Assembly: GCA_019635695.1 (NCBI GenBank)
Contig: JAHBYZ010000004.1
Span: 62,001-126,000, forward strand
From: Rhizobiaceae bacterium
GTDB taxonomy: Bacteria > Pseudomonadota > Alphaproteobacteria > Rhizobiales > Rhizobiaceae
Reading direction: 5' to 3'
Length of the DNA stretch: 64,000 nt
Positions within the stretch are counted from its first letter, which is position 1; the number at the start of each line of letters is the position of its first letter. Of the stretch, positions 34,801-42,892 are shown one piece after another. A program made the position numbers and the translations under genes. Below the pieces are notes generated by a model. It did not search any database and was not told the DNA's origin. It saw nothing but the letters and a program-made list of their open reading frames with translations.

Positions 34801-35566
34801 AGGAAGCTCATCAGACCCGACGACTCTGCCGCCGCCGTGGAGAGCTGCCTTCGCCGCGCAGGCGGAGAGTTGAGCCGGTGCCCGAACCGGTTTGAACAGA
34901 AGCGGTCGCACGAACCCGGCCATCCGGCGATGCCCTGCCGATTGCGATCGTCGCTGACCGACTGGATGAAGCAGGCGTGTGGCCAGGGTGCTCGTAGGAC
35001 GACTTGGACTTGGTGAGCTTCTGCGTGAAGGGGTCGACGGCAGACCCCCGTGCCGACCGCCTGATGTGCTGGTAGGCCCAGTGCAGGCCGGTGTTGAACC
35101 ACTGCGGCGAGTTCGGAGCCACGCGTTGCGTGGCGAGCATGTAGGCGAGCTCGTCGCGGAAGGCGCGGGCGTCTTCCTCGGAAGCGAAATAGCCGCCCTT
35201 GAAGCCCCAGTAGGTCCAGGTGCCGGCGAGACGGTCGAACACCTGGCGGGCGTCGGTCTCGGAACCATAGCGCTGGTCCTCGGGGAGCGCCGCCAGCGCG
35301 TCCTCGTCGGCGACCGAACGCCACAGGAAGGACGGGACGGAGTTCTCCTCCACCTTCTTCAGCCGCGCGGGCACGCCGGCCTTGCGGAAATATTTCTGGG
35401 CAAGAATGTCTGCGGCGACCTGGGAGAACTGCGCCGGCACGTCGATGTCGGCCAGGCGGAAGACGACGGAGCCGTCCGGATTCTTGATCTCGCTCGTGGC
35501 CTTGCGGAACTCGATCTCCGCATAGGCGTCCTGACCGGCCTTGGTGAAACGGCGTTCGATGCGCAT
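31850..35566 (-). pseudogene. nrdJ: Multiply frameshifted cobalamin-dependent ribonucleotide reductase
   Basis: The N-terminus is intact from ATG 35566 to about 34985 (194 codons), with MRIERRFTKAG, QFSQVAADILAQKYFRKAGV and ATQRVAPNSPQWFNTGLHWA, as in class II NrdJ. After that the homology continues in patches that jump frames: HACFIQSVSDD near 34970, SSGLMSFLKIGEP near 34800, ALVKFKKLAGGGYFKIIN near 33530 and [20 protein letters not shown] near 32520. Total span (about 3.7 kb) equals a full NrdJ, so decay is by many small indels and substitutions rather than one large deletion. The 3' end near 31850 is approximate. Either an old pseudogene or a badly sequenced intact gene would look like this. 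Confidence 0.85.
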
Positions 35567-35801
35567 CTTGGCAGTCCCAGTCCCTATATGTAGCGCCTGT
35601 CCACAGGCCGCGCCCTCGTAGGCGGCCGCGACGGCGTATCCCCAATCCATGCCGGCGAAACCGTGTCCGCCGACGTCCCACGCAGCTTCCTTTCGTCCAC
35701 GCGCAGCAATGGCGGGCCTAAGCCATCCATTCTGCCTCGGAGACAAGCCGAAGCAAACTACCCCACCCGGTTTCGGTGATTCCCTCTTGCGAGGTCATTC
35801 A

Positions 35802-35842
35802 CCGTATCTAGCGCAAACGTGGGCCGCAAACGCTAAATATAG
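35802..35842. promoter_or_regulatory. Tandem NrdR-box-like sites upstream of nrdJ
   Basis: CTAAATATAG (35833-35842; CTATATTTAG on the other strand) closely fits the NrdR box core CwATATaTwG. CCGTATCTAG (35802-35811) is a weaker match, with centres 31 bp apart, about three helical turns. Paired NrdR boxes at such spacing precede ribonucleotide reductase genes in many bacteria. A further similar element, CTATATGTAG, is at 35584-35593, just before the nrdJ start. Confidence 0.45.
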
Positions 35843-35871
35843 TATTAACAGGTCCTTTACGCCACCCTCGC

Positions 35872-35937
35872 TCCTGCCACGGAATGGCAGGAATCCCGGG
35901 CGGCAAACAGCCTCCTGCCGCCTGTGGGAAACAGGCG
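35872..35937. other. Two perfect hairpins in the nrdJ-phosphate permease spacer
   Basis: The spacer 35567-36203 has no gene. It contains TCCTGCCA/TGGCAGGA (35872-35892) and CGCCTGT/ACAGGCG (35919-35937), each perfect with a five-base loop. GGCCGG/CCGGCC lies near 35974-35998 and the short palindrome CAACATGTTG near 36081. They may serve as terminators for the phosphate permease gene reading leftwards. No U-runs follow. Confidence 0.4.
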
Positions 35938-36203
35938 CGGTCAGCCTTGAAGCTTGTCGATCCGGGGAACAGGGCCGGTAACGGGAACCTTCCGGCCACG
36001 CCACGTCATGGGCGCATGACCTATAAGAGTCGACTCGACGGGGAGCGTCAAGGAGTCGTTTGTGGGAGTTTTGTGACACCCAACATGTTGTGGGCGAGGC
36101 GTGTGGATTGCGGGGAACCTGCGCGGCAAGCCGGCGCCTGCGAATGCCGCTGCGTCACCAGTGAATCCGTCGCCCTGTGGATAGACCCGGACGGCGTCGC
36201 AGA

Positions 36204-37766
36204 TCAGGCAAAGGCCCGCAGCGTCACGAAGATCAGCGCGGAAAGCCCGGCGGCCGCCGGCACCGTGGTCACCCAGGCGGCAACGATGGTGGTCACGTGG
36301 GCGCGGCGCACGAGCCGGCGGCGGTTGACCTCCTCGCGTGACAGCGGAACGCCGTCGGCTTCCGAATCTGCGTCGTCGTCGGCGATGGCGGCCGACACGT
36401 CGCCCCGTGCGGCGCGCGCGGCGCGGTCGCGGCTGGCCTTGCGTTCGAGATAGGCGCGGCGGCGCTTCGAGTTGGCGGTATACCATTCGCGGAAGAATCC
36501 GACGCCGAACACCGCGCCGACGGCGATGTGGGTCGAACTGACCGGCAGGCCGAACCATGAGGCGACGATGACGGTGAGCGCGGCCGACAGCGCCACGCAG
36601 AAGGCGCGCATGGGATTGAGCCGCGTGATCTGTTCGCCCACCATGCGGATCAGCCGCGGGCCGAACAGCAGCAGGCCGATAGAGATGCCGACCGCGCCGA
36701 TAAGCATGACCCACAGCGGGATACCGACCTGTGCGTCGACATGCCCGCCGGTAGCCGTCGAAACGATGGCCGCCAGCGGGCCGACGGCGTTGGCCACGTC
36801 GTTCGCACCGTGGGCGAAAGACAGCAGCGCGGCGGAGATGATGAGCGGCAGGCTGAACAGTTTTCGCAGCGACTGGTTACGGTTCTCCAGACCTTTCGAG
36901 ATCTGGATCACGTGGCTTCGCGAGAGGCCCCAGGCGACGACGAATGCGGCCGCGCCGAGGAAGGTCACCGAGAAACCGTCGAGATCGACGAGCTGCCGCA
37001 AACCCTTGGTGGCGAGATAGGCGGCGAAGGCGCCGGCCATGACCGCGATCAGCAGCGGCACCCAGCGCCGCGCCGCGGCCAACTTGTCATCCTGGTAGAT
37101 GATCGCGGCCTTGATGAAGGCCAGGCATGCGGCGGCGATGATGCCGCCGAGCAGCGGCGACACCACCCAGCTCGCGGCGATAGCCGCCATCACGCTCCAG
37201 TCGACCGAAGCGAAACCCGCCGCAGCGACGCCCGAGCCGAGCACCCCGCCGACGATGGCGTGCGTGGTGGACACCGGCGCTCCAAGCCAGGTGGCCAGAT
37301 GCACCCAGATGGCGGAAGAAAGCAGGGCTGCCATCATCAGCTGCACGAAATACTGCGGGTCGGCGACCGCTTCGGGCGCGATGATGCCCTTGGAAATGGT
37401 GCCGACGACGTCACCGCCCGCAATCAAAGCCCCCGCCGCCTCGAAGATCGCGGCGATGACCAGCGCGCCGCCCATGGTCAGCGCCTTGGCGCCGACCGCA
37501 GGCCCGACATTGTTGGCGACGTCGTTGGCGCCGATGTTCATCGCCATGTAGGCGCCGATGGCGGCGGCCGCGACGATGGTGACGGCTCCCGGCGTGCCGG
37601 AGAACCAGTAGGCCGTGGTGACGGCGGTCAATGCCAGAAAAAGCAGCCCGAAACCCGGCCCGACCAGGCCGCGCGCGACGACGTTGGCCGCTTCCTCGAC
37701 ATGGACGAGCTTGTCGAGGTCCTTGTCGAGCGTGTCCTTGCGTGCGCGGTCGAGAATTTCGGCCAT
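36204..37766 (-). CDS. Inorganic phosphate transporter, PiT family
   Basis: A 520-residue inner-membrane permease importing phosphate with a cation. Both PiT signature copies are present: NIGANDVANNVGPAVGAKAL and FAHGANDVANAVGPLAAI. PVSTTHAIVGGVLGSG and PVSSTHIAVGAVFGVGF also repeat in the two halves. A hydrophilic loop rich in charged residues (about 440-490) separates the last membrane spans. About 12 membrane segments are expected. It is a low-affinity Pit-type system by family; no pho box was identified. Confidence 0.93.
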   Translation of the reverse strand: MAEILDRARKDTLDKDLDKLVHVEEAANVVARGLVGPGFGLLFLALTAVTTAYWFSGTPGAVTIVAAAAIGAYMAMNIGANDVANNVGPAVGAKALTMGGALVIAAIFEAAGALIAGGDVVGTISKGIIAPEAVADPQYFVQLMMAALLSSAIWVHLATWLGAPVSTTHAIVGGVLGSGVAAAGFASVDWSVMAAIAASWVVSPLLGGIIAAACLAFIKAAIIYQDDKLAAARRWVPLLIAVMAGAFAAYLATKGLRQLVDLDGFSVTFLGAAAFVVAWGLSRSHVIQISKGLENRNQSLRKLFSLPLIISAALLSFAHGANDVANAVGPLAAIVSTATGGHVDAQVGIPLWVMLIGAVGISIGLLLFGPRLIRMVGEQITRLNPMRAFCVALSAALTVIVASWFGLPVSSTHIAVGAVFGVGFFREWYTANSKRRRAYLERKASRDRAARAARGDVSAAIADDDADSEADGVPLSREEVNRRRLVRRAHVTTIVAAWVTTVPAAAGLSALIFVTLRAFA

Positions 37767-37897
37767 CGTCTCCGGGTCCGGTGGATGCCAGCTTCGTCTA
37801 GGGGCGAGCCATCACCGAAACAACCGCCGATGCGTTCAAGTGCCCTGAATGCCCAGAAAAATCGGCTAAACCAGCAAAAATCGGCGCGTTGGCGCGG

Positions 37898-38392
37898 TCA
37901 GGCCGGGACGCTGCGGCGCGGGTTCACGGCGAAGGCGGAGATCAGCTCGCCGAGGTCGGGCTCGCTGACGTTGCGCGCGGCCTCCTCGACGCTGAACCAG
38001 CCGCGCTTGCGATGCTTCTTCTCTGGCCACTTGTCGGCGACCCGGTCGACCTCGAGAGGGAAGACGTGGACTTCACAGCGCCATTCGGCACCAGTGGGAA
38101 GCTGCTTTCCGTAGTAGAAGCGGCCGATCTCGCGCGATGCAACCGCTCCGGCCAGCCCGGCCTCCTCAGCCGCCTCGCGGGCCGCGGCTTCGCTCAGCTC
38201 CTCGCTCTTTTCGGGCCAGCCCTTGGGCAGCACCCAGCGGCCCGAACCCCGGCTCGTCACCAGCATCACCTCGACGCCGCGCTCGGTGAGCCGCCACGGC
38301 AGCGCCGCCACCTGCACGCGGCAAGGCACGCCGCCGAACAGGGTGCGGACCTTGTCGAGCCAGCGATTGCGGGTCGAGTGGGAGACGATCAT
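37898..38392 (-). CDS. Nudix hydrolase
   Basis: A 164-residue protein with a perfect Nudix box (GWPEKSEELSEAAAREAAEE followed by AGL). RWVLPKGWPEK before the box is typical of the diphosphoinositol-polyphosphate/diadenosine-polyphosphate branch (DIPP type). It hydrolyses a nucleoside-diphosphate-linked or polyphosphate substrate; which one is unknown. ATG 38392 is preferred; the frame upstream crosses a noncoding, repeat-bearing spacer. Confidence 0.9.
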   Translation of the reverse strand: MIVSHSTRNRWLDKVRTLFGGVPCRVQVAALPWRLTERGVEVMLVTSRGSGRWVLPKGWPEKSEELSEAAAREAAEEAGLAGAVASREIGRFYYGKQLPTGAEWRCEVHVFPLEVDRVADKWPEKKHRKRGWFSVEEAARNVSEPDLGELISAFAVNPRRSVPA

Positions 38393-38577
38393 GGCGGTCG
38401 TGGAACCTCGATTCCTTTGCCAGCTTAAGAAAAACGCAGTTAACAACCTGTTAATAAAGTCGAAAACGCGGCGCAACGCGAAAATGCAGACAAGGTGAAG
38501 TTTCGCGCGCCCAGACAATGGCTTGCACGGCTTGCGTGGGGCGTGCGGGACGCGGTAGCGACTGCCGCAGGCGAGTG

Positions 38578-38656
38578 CCGTCATCCTCGGCCTTGTGCCG
38601 AGGATCTACAGCCTTGAGCGGTTTGCAGATGCTCGGGACAGGCCCGAGCATGACGG
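38578..38656. repeat. 79-bp palindromic intergenic repeat
   Basis: Terminal arms CCGTCATCCTCGG (38578-38590) and CCGAGCATGACGG (38644-38656) are complementary at 12 of 13 positions. Inside are hairpins CCTCGGC/GCCGAGG and TGCTCGG/CCGAGCA. This architecture is typical of the abundant palindromic elements in Mesorhizobium-like genomes. It sits in the 309-bp spacer between the Nudix and gpt genes, which holds nothing else. Confidence 0.6.
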
Positions 38657-38701
38657 CGCGGATATTTTGCTCCCGTCAGCGAACCGACGCGCGGCGGCCG
38701 T

Positions 38702-39199
38702 TCAGCCCTTGTGATCCTCGGCGATGGGCTTCTGGTAGGTAAACCCCATGTCCCAGGGGAAGTAGATCCAGGTGTCCTGCGACACTTCGGTGACGAAGGT
38801 GTCGACCAGCGGCCGGCCCTTGGGCTTGGCGTAGACGGTGGCGAAGTGCGCCTTGGGCAGCATGGCGCGCACGATCGCGGCGGTCTTGCCGGTGTCGGTC
38901 AGGTCGTCGACGATCAGCACGTCCTTGCCGTCGTCCTCCAGCAGCGCCGGGGTGATCTCCTTCACCACCTTCATTTCGCCCTGCGCGGTGTAGTCGTGGT
39001 AGGAGGCGACGCCGACCGTCTCGATGACGCGGATGCCGAGTTCGCGCGAGATGACGGCAGCCGGCACCAGCCCGCCGCGGGTAATGCACACGATCGCCTT
39101 CCATGCGCCGTTGACGCCCGCCAGCCGCCACGCGAGCGCGCGCGCGTCGCGATGGAACTGGTCCCAGGAGACGGGGAAGGCCTTTTCGGGAAGCGACAT
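38702..39199 (-). CDS. gpt: Xanthine phosphoribosyltransferase
   Basis: A 165-residue purine salvage enzyme transferring ribose-5-phosphate from PRPP to xanthine/guanine. The PRPP-binding loop is [16 protein letters not shown]; other landmarks are [19 protein letters not shown] and the hood region [10 protein letters not shown]. Slightly longer than the enteric Gpt (152 aa). ATG 39199 has GGAG eight bases upstream, and that GGAG lies inside a near-perfect leader hairpin. Confidence 0.92.
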   Translation of the reverse strand: MSLPEKAFPVSWDQFHRDARALAWRLAGVNGAWKAIVCITRGGLVPAAVISRELGIRVIETVGVASYHDYTAQGEMKVVKEITPALLEDDGKDVLIVDDLTDTGKTAAIVRAMLPKAHFATVYAKPKGRPLVDTFVTEVSQDTWIYFPWDMGFTYQKPIAEDHKG

Positions 39200-39200
39200 G

Positions 39201-39234
39201 GCGTGCACTCCGGTTCGCACAAGGGAATGCACGC
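39201..39234 (-). promoter_or_regulatory. Leader hairpin sequestering the gpt ribosome-binding site
   Basis: GCGTGCACTCC (39201-39211) and GGAATGCACGC (39224-39234) pair at 10 of 11 positions around a 12-base loop. On the minus strand the second arm contains the GGAG ribosome-binding site of gpt, one base before the ATG. Translation could therefore be gated by this stem; an operator dyad is the alternative. Confidence 0.45.
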
Positions 39235-39303
39235 GGCACTAGCGGGATAAAGCGCCGTTTCGCAAGGGGCAGGGCGGTTTTGACGCCCCGCTCTCAACAG
39301 CTG

Positions 39304-40131
39304 TCAGCGCGACATCAGTGTCGCCACCGGCATCGACGCCAGCAAGGTCTTCGTGGCGCCGCCGAAGAAGAACTGCTTGAGCCAGGACTGGCTGTAGGCG
39401 CCCATGACCAGCAGGTCGGCGGCCGACTCCGCCAGGTGGTTCTCGATCGCCTCGCCCGGGGCCAGCCCGGCGGCGGGCTCGTTGACCACGGTGACCCTGG
39501 CGCCATGGCGCGTCAGTGCTTCCGCGATCTCGGCACCCGCGAACTCTGCCGCCTCGCCCTCGCCGGCGCGCGGGTCGACGCACAGGATCGACACGCTGTC
39601 GGCGGCGACCAGCAGCGGCAGCGCGTCGAAGGCGGCGCGTGCGGCTTCCGCGGAACCGTTCCAGGCGACGACGGCCTTGCGGAAGGCAGGGTCGACCGTG
39701 CCGGCATAGGGCACGAACAGCACCGGGCGCCCTGTCTCGAAGAGCAGCGCGTCGACCGGCATCGAGCGGCTTGAGGCGGGATCGGCCTGACTGGCGATCA
39801 CCAGATCGGCCGTGCGGGCGGCCTGCGCAACCTGGCGGCTGGCGTCGCCCGCGAAGCCGAGGAAGGACTGCCACTGCGCCTTGACCGGCCCGCGCCGCGC
39901 CGCCACCGCCTTGCGCATCGCCTCGGAGCGCTCGCGCGCGGTTTCCATCGCGGCGTCGAGCAGGCCGGTATCGGGAAAGCCCATCGGCGAGGCGGTGGGC
40001 ATGGGCAGCGCGTCGCCATGCACCACCGTGAGCCGCGCGCCGAAGCGCTCCGCAAGCGGCTCGGCGCAGGCGAGCACGCGATCGAGATCGGCTTCGTCCG
40101 CGACGATCGCCACGATTGTCTTGGGCTGCAT
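39304..40131 (-). CDS. Universal stress protein, two-domain
   Basis: A 275-residue protein with two Usp folds. The second carries the nucleotide-binding signature GAYSQSWLKQFFFGGATKTL (G-x2-G-x9-G-S/T type region). MQPKTIVAIVADEADLDRVL opens the first. It is a cytoplasmic stress protein, often induced by low oxygen. An FNR/FixK-like box lies 61 bp upstream of the start. ATG 40131 has AAGGAG upstream. Confidence 0.9.
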   Translation of the reverse strand: MQPKTIVAIVADEADLDRVLACAEPLAERFGARLTVVHGDALPMPTASPMGFPDTGLLDAAMETARERSEAMRKAVAARRGPVKAQWQSFLGFAGDASRQVAQAARTADLVIASQADPASSRSMPVDALLFETGRPVLFVPYAGTVDPAFRKAVVAWNGSAEAARAAFDALPLLVAADSVSILCVDPRAGEGEAAEFAGAEIAEALTRHGARVTVVNEPAAGLAPGEAIENHLAESAADLLVMGAYSQSWLKQFFFGGATKTLLASMPVATLMSR

Positions 40132-40191
40132 GGCACACTCCTTGCGATTTCGCTGCGGCAACAACCTTGACGCGGGCGGCGCGGTTCCGCC

Positions 40192-40205
40192 TTGACCGGG
40201 ATCAA
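40192..40205. promoter_or_regulatory. FNR/FixK-like box upstream of the universal stress protein gene
   Basis: TTGACCGGGATCAA matches TTGAT-N4-ATCAA at nine of ten positions. It is centred about 68 bp upstream of the start codon. It shares the core CGGGATCAA with the perfect box at 26014-26027 (read on its minus strand), so one regulator probably binds both. Confidence 0.55.
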
Positions 40206-40236
40206 GCCTGCCCGGATCGGACCAGCATGGACCCGT

Positions 40237-41463
40237 TCAGCCGAAAAGCGAAGGGTCTGGCAATTCGGGGCGCACGCCGAGGCCGACGGCGCGGGCAAGC
40301 GCGCGGCGCAGCGGCGGGAACCAGCCGGCCAGCCGCATCGGCAGCGGCGGCGATTGCGCCGGCCCCTTGCCGGCGATCAACGGCGCCAGCAGGCGATTCT
40401 GGATCTGCACCTGCACGAACTGGGTGGCGCGGGTCGGCCACAGCCGCCGCCGGCGCACGAGGTCGAGGTCGTCGGCGGAAAGTTCGCCGGCCCTGAGCTT
40501 CGGAACCAGGAGATTCGCCGCCGCGACGGCGTCCTGCACGGCAAGGTTGATACCGACGCCGCCGATTGGCGACATGGCGTGCGCGGCGTCGCCAAGCGCG
40601 AGAAGGCCGGGGCGCGACCAGCGCTCCAGCCGATCGACCGCCACGCTGAGAAGCTTGATCTCGTCCCAGGATTTCAGCGCGCCGAGCTCAGAGGCGACAT
40701 GCGGGGCGGCCTCGGCGACGCGGGCCTTGAGCGTGTCGAGCCCCGCAGCCTCCAGTGGCGCGCGGCCGCCCTTGTCGATGACGAAGGCGCATTGCCAGTA
40801 GCTGCCGCGGTCGATGGTGACGACCAGCGTGCCGGGCGCGGCGTTGATGAGACTGTCCTGCACGGGCGCGGTGCCGCGCGGCAGCGCGAACCACAAGACG
40901 TCGACCGGCGCGCCGAGCACCTTAAGCGGCAGGCCGGCCGCGGCGCGTACGACCGAGCCGCGGCCGTCGGCAGCGATCGTGAGACGGGCGCGAATGTCGC
41001 GCGGTCCTTGGGGCGTCGCCAGTCGCAGGCCGGCCACCTTGCCGCCGTCCTCGATCAGGCCCTGCGCTTCGGCACGCATCAGCAGTTCGAAGTGCGGGCT
41101 CTCGCGCGCCGTATCGGCGACGTAGTCGAGGAATTCCCATTGCGGCATGAAGGCGACGTAGGGCGCCGCAACCTTGAGCCGCGACAGGTCGGCCGCGGCC
41201 AGCAGCTCGCCGCGCCAGCGCACGCCGATCTGCGAGAGCTTCTGGTGCGGACGCTGGAGGAAACTCTCCAGCAAGCCGAGGCGATTGAATATTTCCAGCG
41301 TGGACGGATGCACCGTGTCGCCACGGAAGTCGCGCAGGAAGTCGGCGTGCTTCTCGGCGACGATCGTCTTGAAGCCCGCGCGCGAGAACAGCAGTCCCGC
41401 GATCATGCCCGCCGGCCCGCCGCCGGCAATCAGCACGTCGCAGTCGTGCGGGGTCGTGTTCAC
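40237..41463 (-). CDS. FAD-dependent monooxygenase (class A, PF01494)
   Basis: A 408-residue flavoprotein with the dinucleotide fold VLIAGGGPAGMIAGLLFSRAG, the DG motif AADGRGSVVRAAAG and the GD motif GLLALGDAAHAMSPIGGVG. This is the p-hydroxybenzoate/UbiH hydroxylase architecture; the substrate is unknown. It starts with GTG 41463 inside a GTGA overlap with the upstream MoCF-domain gene, so the two are translationally coupled. That pairing is unusual metabolically. Confidence 0.9.
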   Translation of the reverse strand: MNTTPHDCDVLIAGGGPAGMIAGLLFSRAGFKTIVAEKHADFLRDFRGDTVHPSTLEIFNRLGLLESFLQRPHQKLSQIGVRWRGELLAAADLSRLKVAAPYVAFMPQWEFLDYVADTARESPHFELLMRAEAQGLIEDGGKVAGLRLATPQGPRDIRARLTIAADGRGSVVRAAAGLPLKVLGAPVDVLWFALPRGTAPVQDSLINAAPGTLVVTIDRGSYWQCAFVIDKGGRAPLEAAGLDTLKARVAEAAPHVASELGALKSWDEIKLLSVAVDRLERWSRPGLLALGDAAHAMSPIGGVGINLAVQDAVAAANLLVPKLRAGELSADDLDLVRRRRLWPTRATQFVQVQIQNRLLAPLIAGKGPAQSPPLPMRLAGWFPPLRRALARAVGLGVRPELPDPSLFG

Positions 41464-42206
41464 GACGCTTTGGTCGCCGCGATGCCTGCAAGCATCGATT
41501 CGATTTCGGCCTTGGCCGCCGCCAGCTTGCCGGCGTCGCGCGAGCGCACGACCAGCTCGGTCCAGAACCTGCCGTCGAGATATTTCGGATAGGAGCCGAT
41601 GATGGTGTCCGGATGCGCCTTCTGGATGGCGGTCAGCCCGTCGCCGATGGTGCCCTCGCCATAGGGGCAGTGGACCATGTCGGAGAGCAGCTTTGCGCCC
41701 GAGCGCAGCGTCGGCACGACATTGTCGAGCATGGCCTGGAAGATGGCCGGCACGCCGGCCATGACGTGCACGTTGCCGATGCGGAAGCCGGGCGCCATCG
41801 AGACGGGATTGTCGATGTGGACGGCGCCGACCGGCATGCGCGCCATGCGCTTGCGCGCGTCGGTGAAGTCCAGCCCGCGCGCGGCGTAGTGCGCCTCCAG
41901 CATGGCGTAGGCCTTCGCGTCGTAGTCGCACGGCACGCCGAATGCGGCAGCGATCGAATCGGCGGTGATGTCGTCATGGGTCGGACCGATGCCGCCGGTG
42001 GTGAAGACGTAGTCGTAGCGGGACCGGAGCGCGTTGACCGCCGCAACGATGTCGTCCTGCTCGTCGGCGACGACGCGCACCTCGCGCAGGTCGACGCCGA
42101 TGGCGGTCAGCACGTCGGCGAGATGGCCGATGTTCTTGTCCTTGGTGCGGCCGGAAAGGATCTCGTCGCCGATCACGACCATCGCGCCCGTGACGATTTC
42201 AGCCAT
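41460..42206 (-). CDS. MoCF/CinA-type molybdopterin-binding domain protein
   Basis: A 248-residue protein equal to the N-terminal (COG1058) half of CinA: VVIGDEILSGRTKDKNIGHL, VFTTGGIGPTHDDITADSIA and APGFRIGNVHVMAGVP. The C-terminal nicotinamide-deamidase domain of full CinA is absent, as is usual for the stand-alone alphaproteobacterial form. In CinA this domain has ADP-ribose pyrophosphatase activity. ATG 42206 has AGGGAGG upstream. Confidence 0.9.
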   Translation of the reverse strand: MAEIVTGAMVVIGDEILSGRTKDKNIGHLADVLTAIGVDLREVRVVADEQDDIVAAVNALRSRYDYVFTTGGIGPTHDDITADSIAAAFGVPCDYDAKAYAMLEAHYAARGLDFTDARKRMARMPVGAVHIDNPVSMAPGFRIGNVHVMAGVPAIFQAMLDNVVPTLRSGAKLLSDMVHCPYGEGTIGDGLTAIQKAHPDTIIGSYPKYLDGRFWTELVVRSRDAGKLAAAKAEIESMLAGIAATKAS

Positions 42207-42351
42207 CTTTGCCTCCCTGCCGGACCCAGCGGCAGATACGCCCGTCGCCGGTTTGGGGCAATGGGGCCCCGCGGGCAACAGGCAGCGTGGCCGCCGCGCC
42301 CCACCGGTCACTTTCTTTTCAAACAGTGCTTGGATAGTGGCGAGGGCATTT

Positions 42352-42386
42352 GGTATGCCCTTGCAGGGACATGCCAAGGGCATGCC
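42352..42386. promoter_or_regulatory. Inverted repeat upstream of the 'KRSWCQRT' membrane protein gene
   Basis: GGTATGCCCTTG (42352-42363) and CAAGGGCATGCC (42375-42386) are complementary at 11 of 12 positions. A further half-like GGCATAC follows at 42390-42396. The element lies in the 221-bp divergent spacer, 41 bp before ATG 42428. It may be an operator or a leader hairpin. Confidence 0.4.
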
Positions 42387-42427
42387 GGGGCATACAGGGG
42401 CGACGGGAGAACATTGTATTGCGGCGT

Positions 42428-42883
42428 ATGACAGCTTCCATACTGGCCGTCTGGCCGCCGATCGTGCTTCTGTGCATGAACCTCGCGATGACCACGCTGC
42501 CGGTCTTCTGGGTGCCGGTGCGCATCCTTGCCGGCATCGGTCTGATCATCTCGATCGTCGACATCACCGCGCGCATCAAGGATTCGCGCAAGGTGATGGA
42601 GACGCTGGCCGCCGCGCCATCGCTGCTGCCGCGCCACATCTCGCGCTACAAGCGCTCCTGGTGCCAGCGCACCGTGCTGGAATGGTCTGCCTACGGCGCG
42701 CTTGGCGAGGAAGCGCGCAGCTACGTCGCCGGGCAGTATGCCTCGATGGGCTACCGCTTCTTCCACATCTTCCCCGACCGCGCCTTCACCCGCGACAGCC
42801 CCTTCCTGAAGGTCAGCTTCTACCGCAGCCTGATCGGCGGCACGCCGGCGATTCGACAAGATATTCGCGACCCGGCTGAATAG
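42428..42883 (+). CDS. Membrane protein with KRSWCQRT motif, paralogue 1
   Basis: A 151-residue protein with two N-terminal membrane segments (about 4-24 and 26-46) and a soluble C-terminal half. That half holds RYKRSWCQRTVLEWSAYGAL, GQYASMGYRFFHIFPDRAFT and SPFLKVSFYRSLIGG. The C-terminal 65 residues align clearly with the gene at 44690-45157, so the pair are paralogues. I do not recognise the family. The start follows the paralogue comparison; no good ribosome-binding site is near ATG 42428. Confidence 0.6.
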   Translation: MTASILAVWPPIVLLCMNLAMTTLPVFWVPVRILAGIGLIISIVDITARIKDSRKVMETLAAAPSLLPRHISRYKRSWCQRTVLEWSAYGALGEEARSYVAGQYASMGYRFFHIFPDRAFTRDSPFLKVSFYRSLIGGTPAIRQDIRDPAE

Positions 42884-42892
42884 GGTCGACCT

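Noticed and set aside
35567..35800. Possible cobalamin riboswitch before nrdJ
   Set aside because: Short stretches on the minus strand vaguely recall cobalamin leader pieces (GAGGGAA, GGCCCGCCA), but the B12 box and core order do not line up. A covariance search would be needed.
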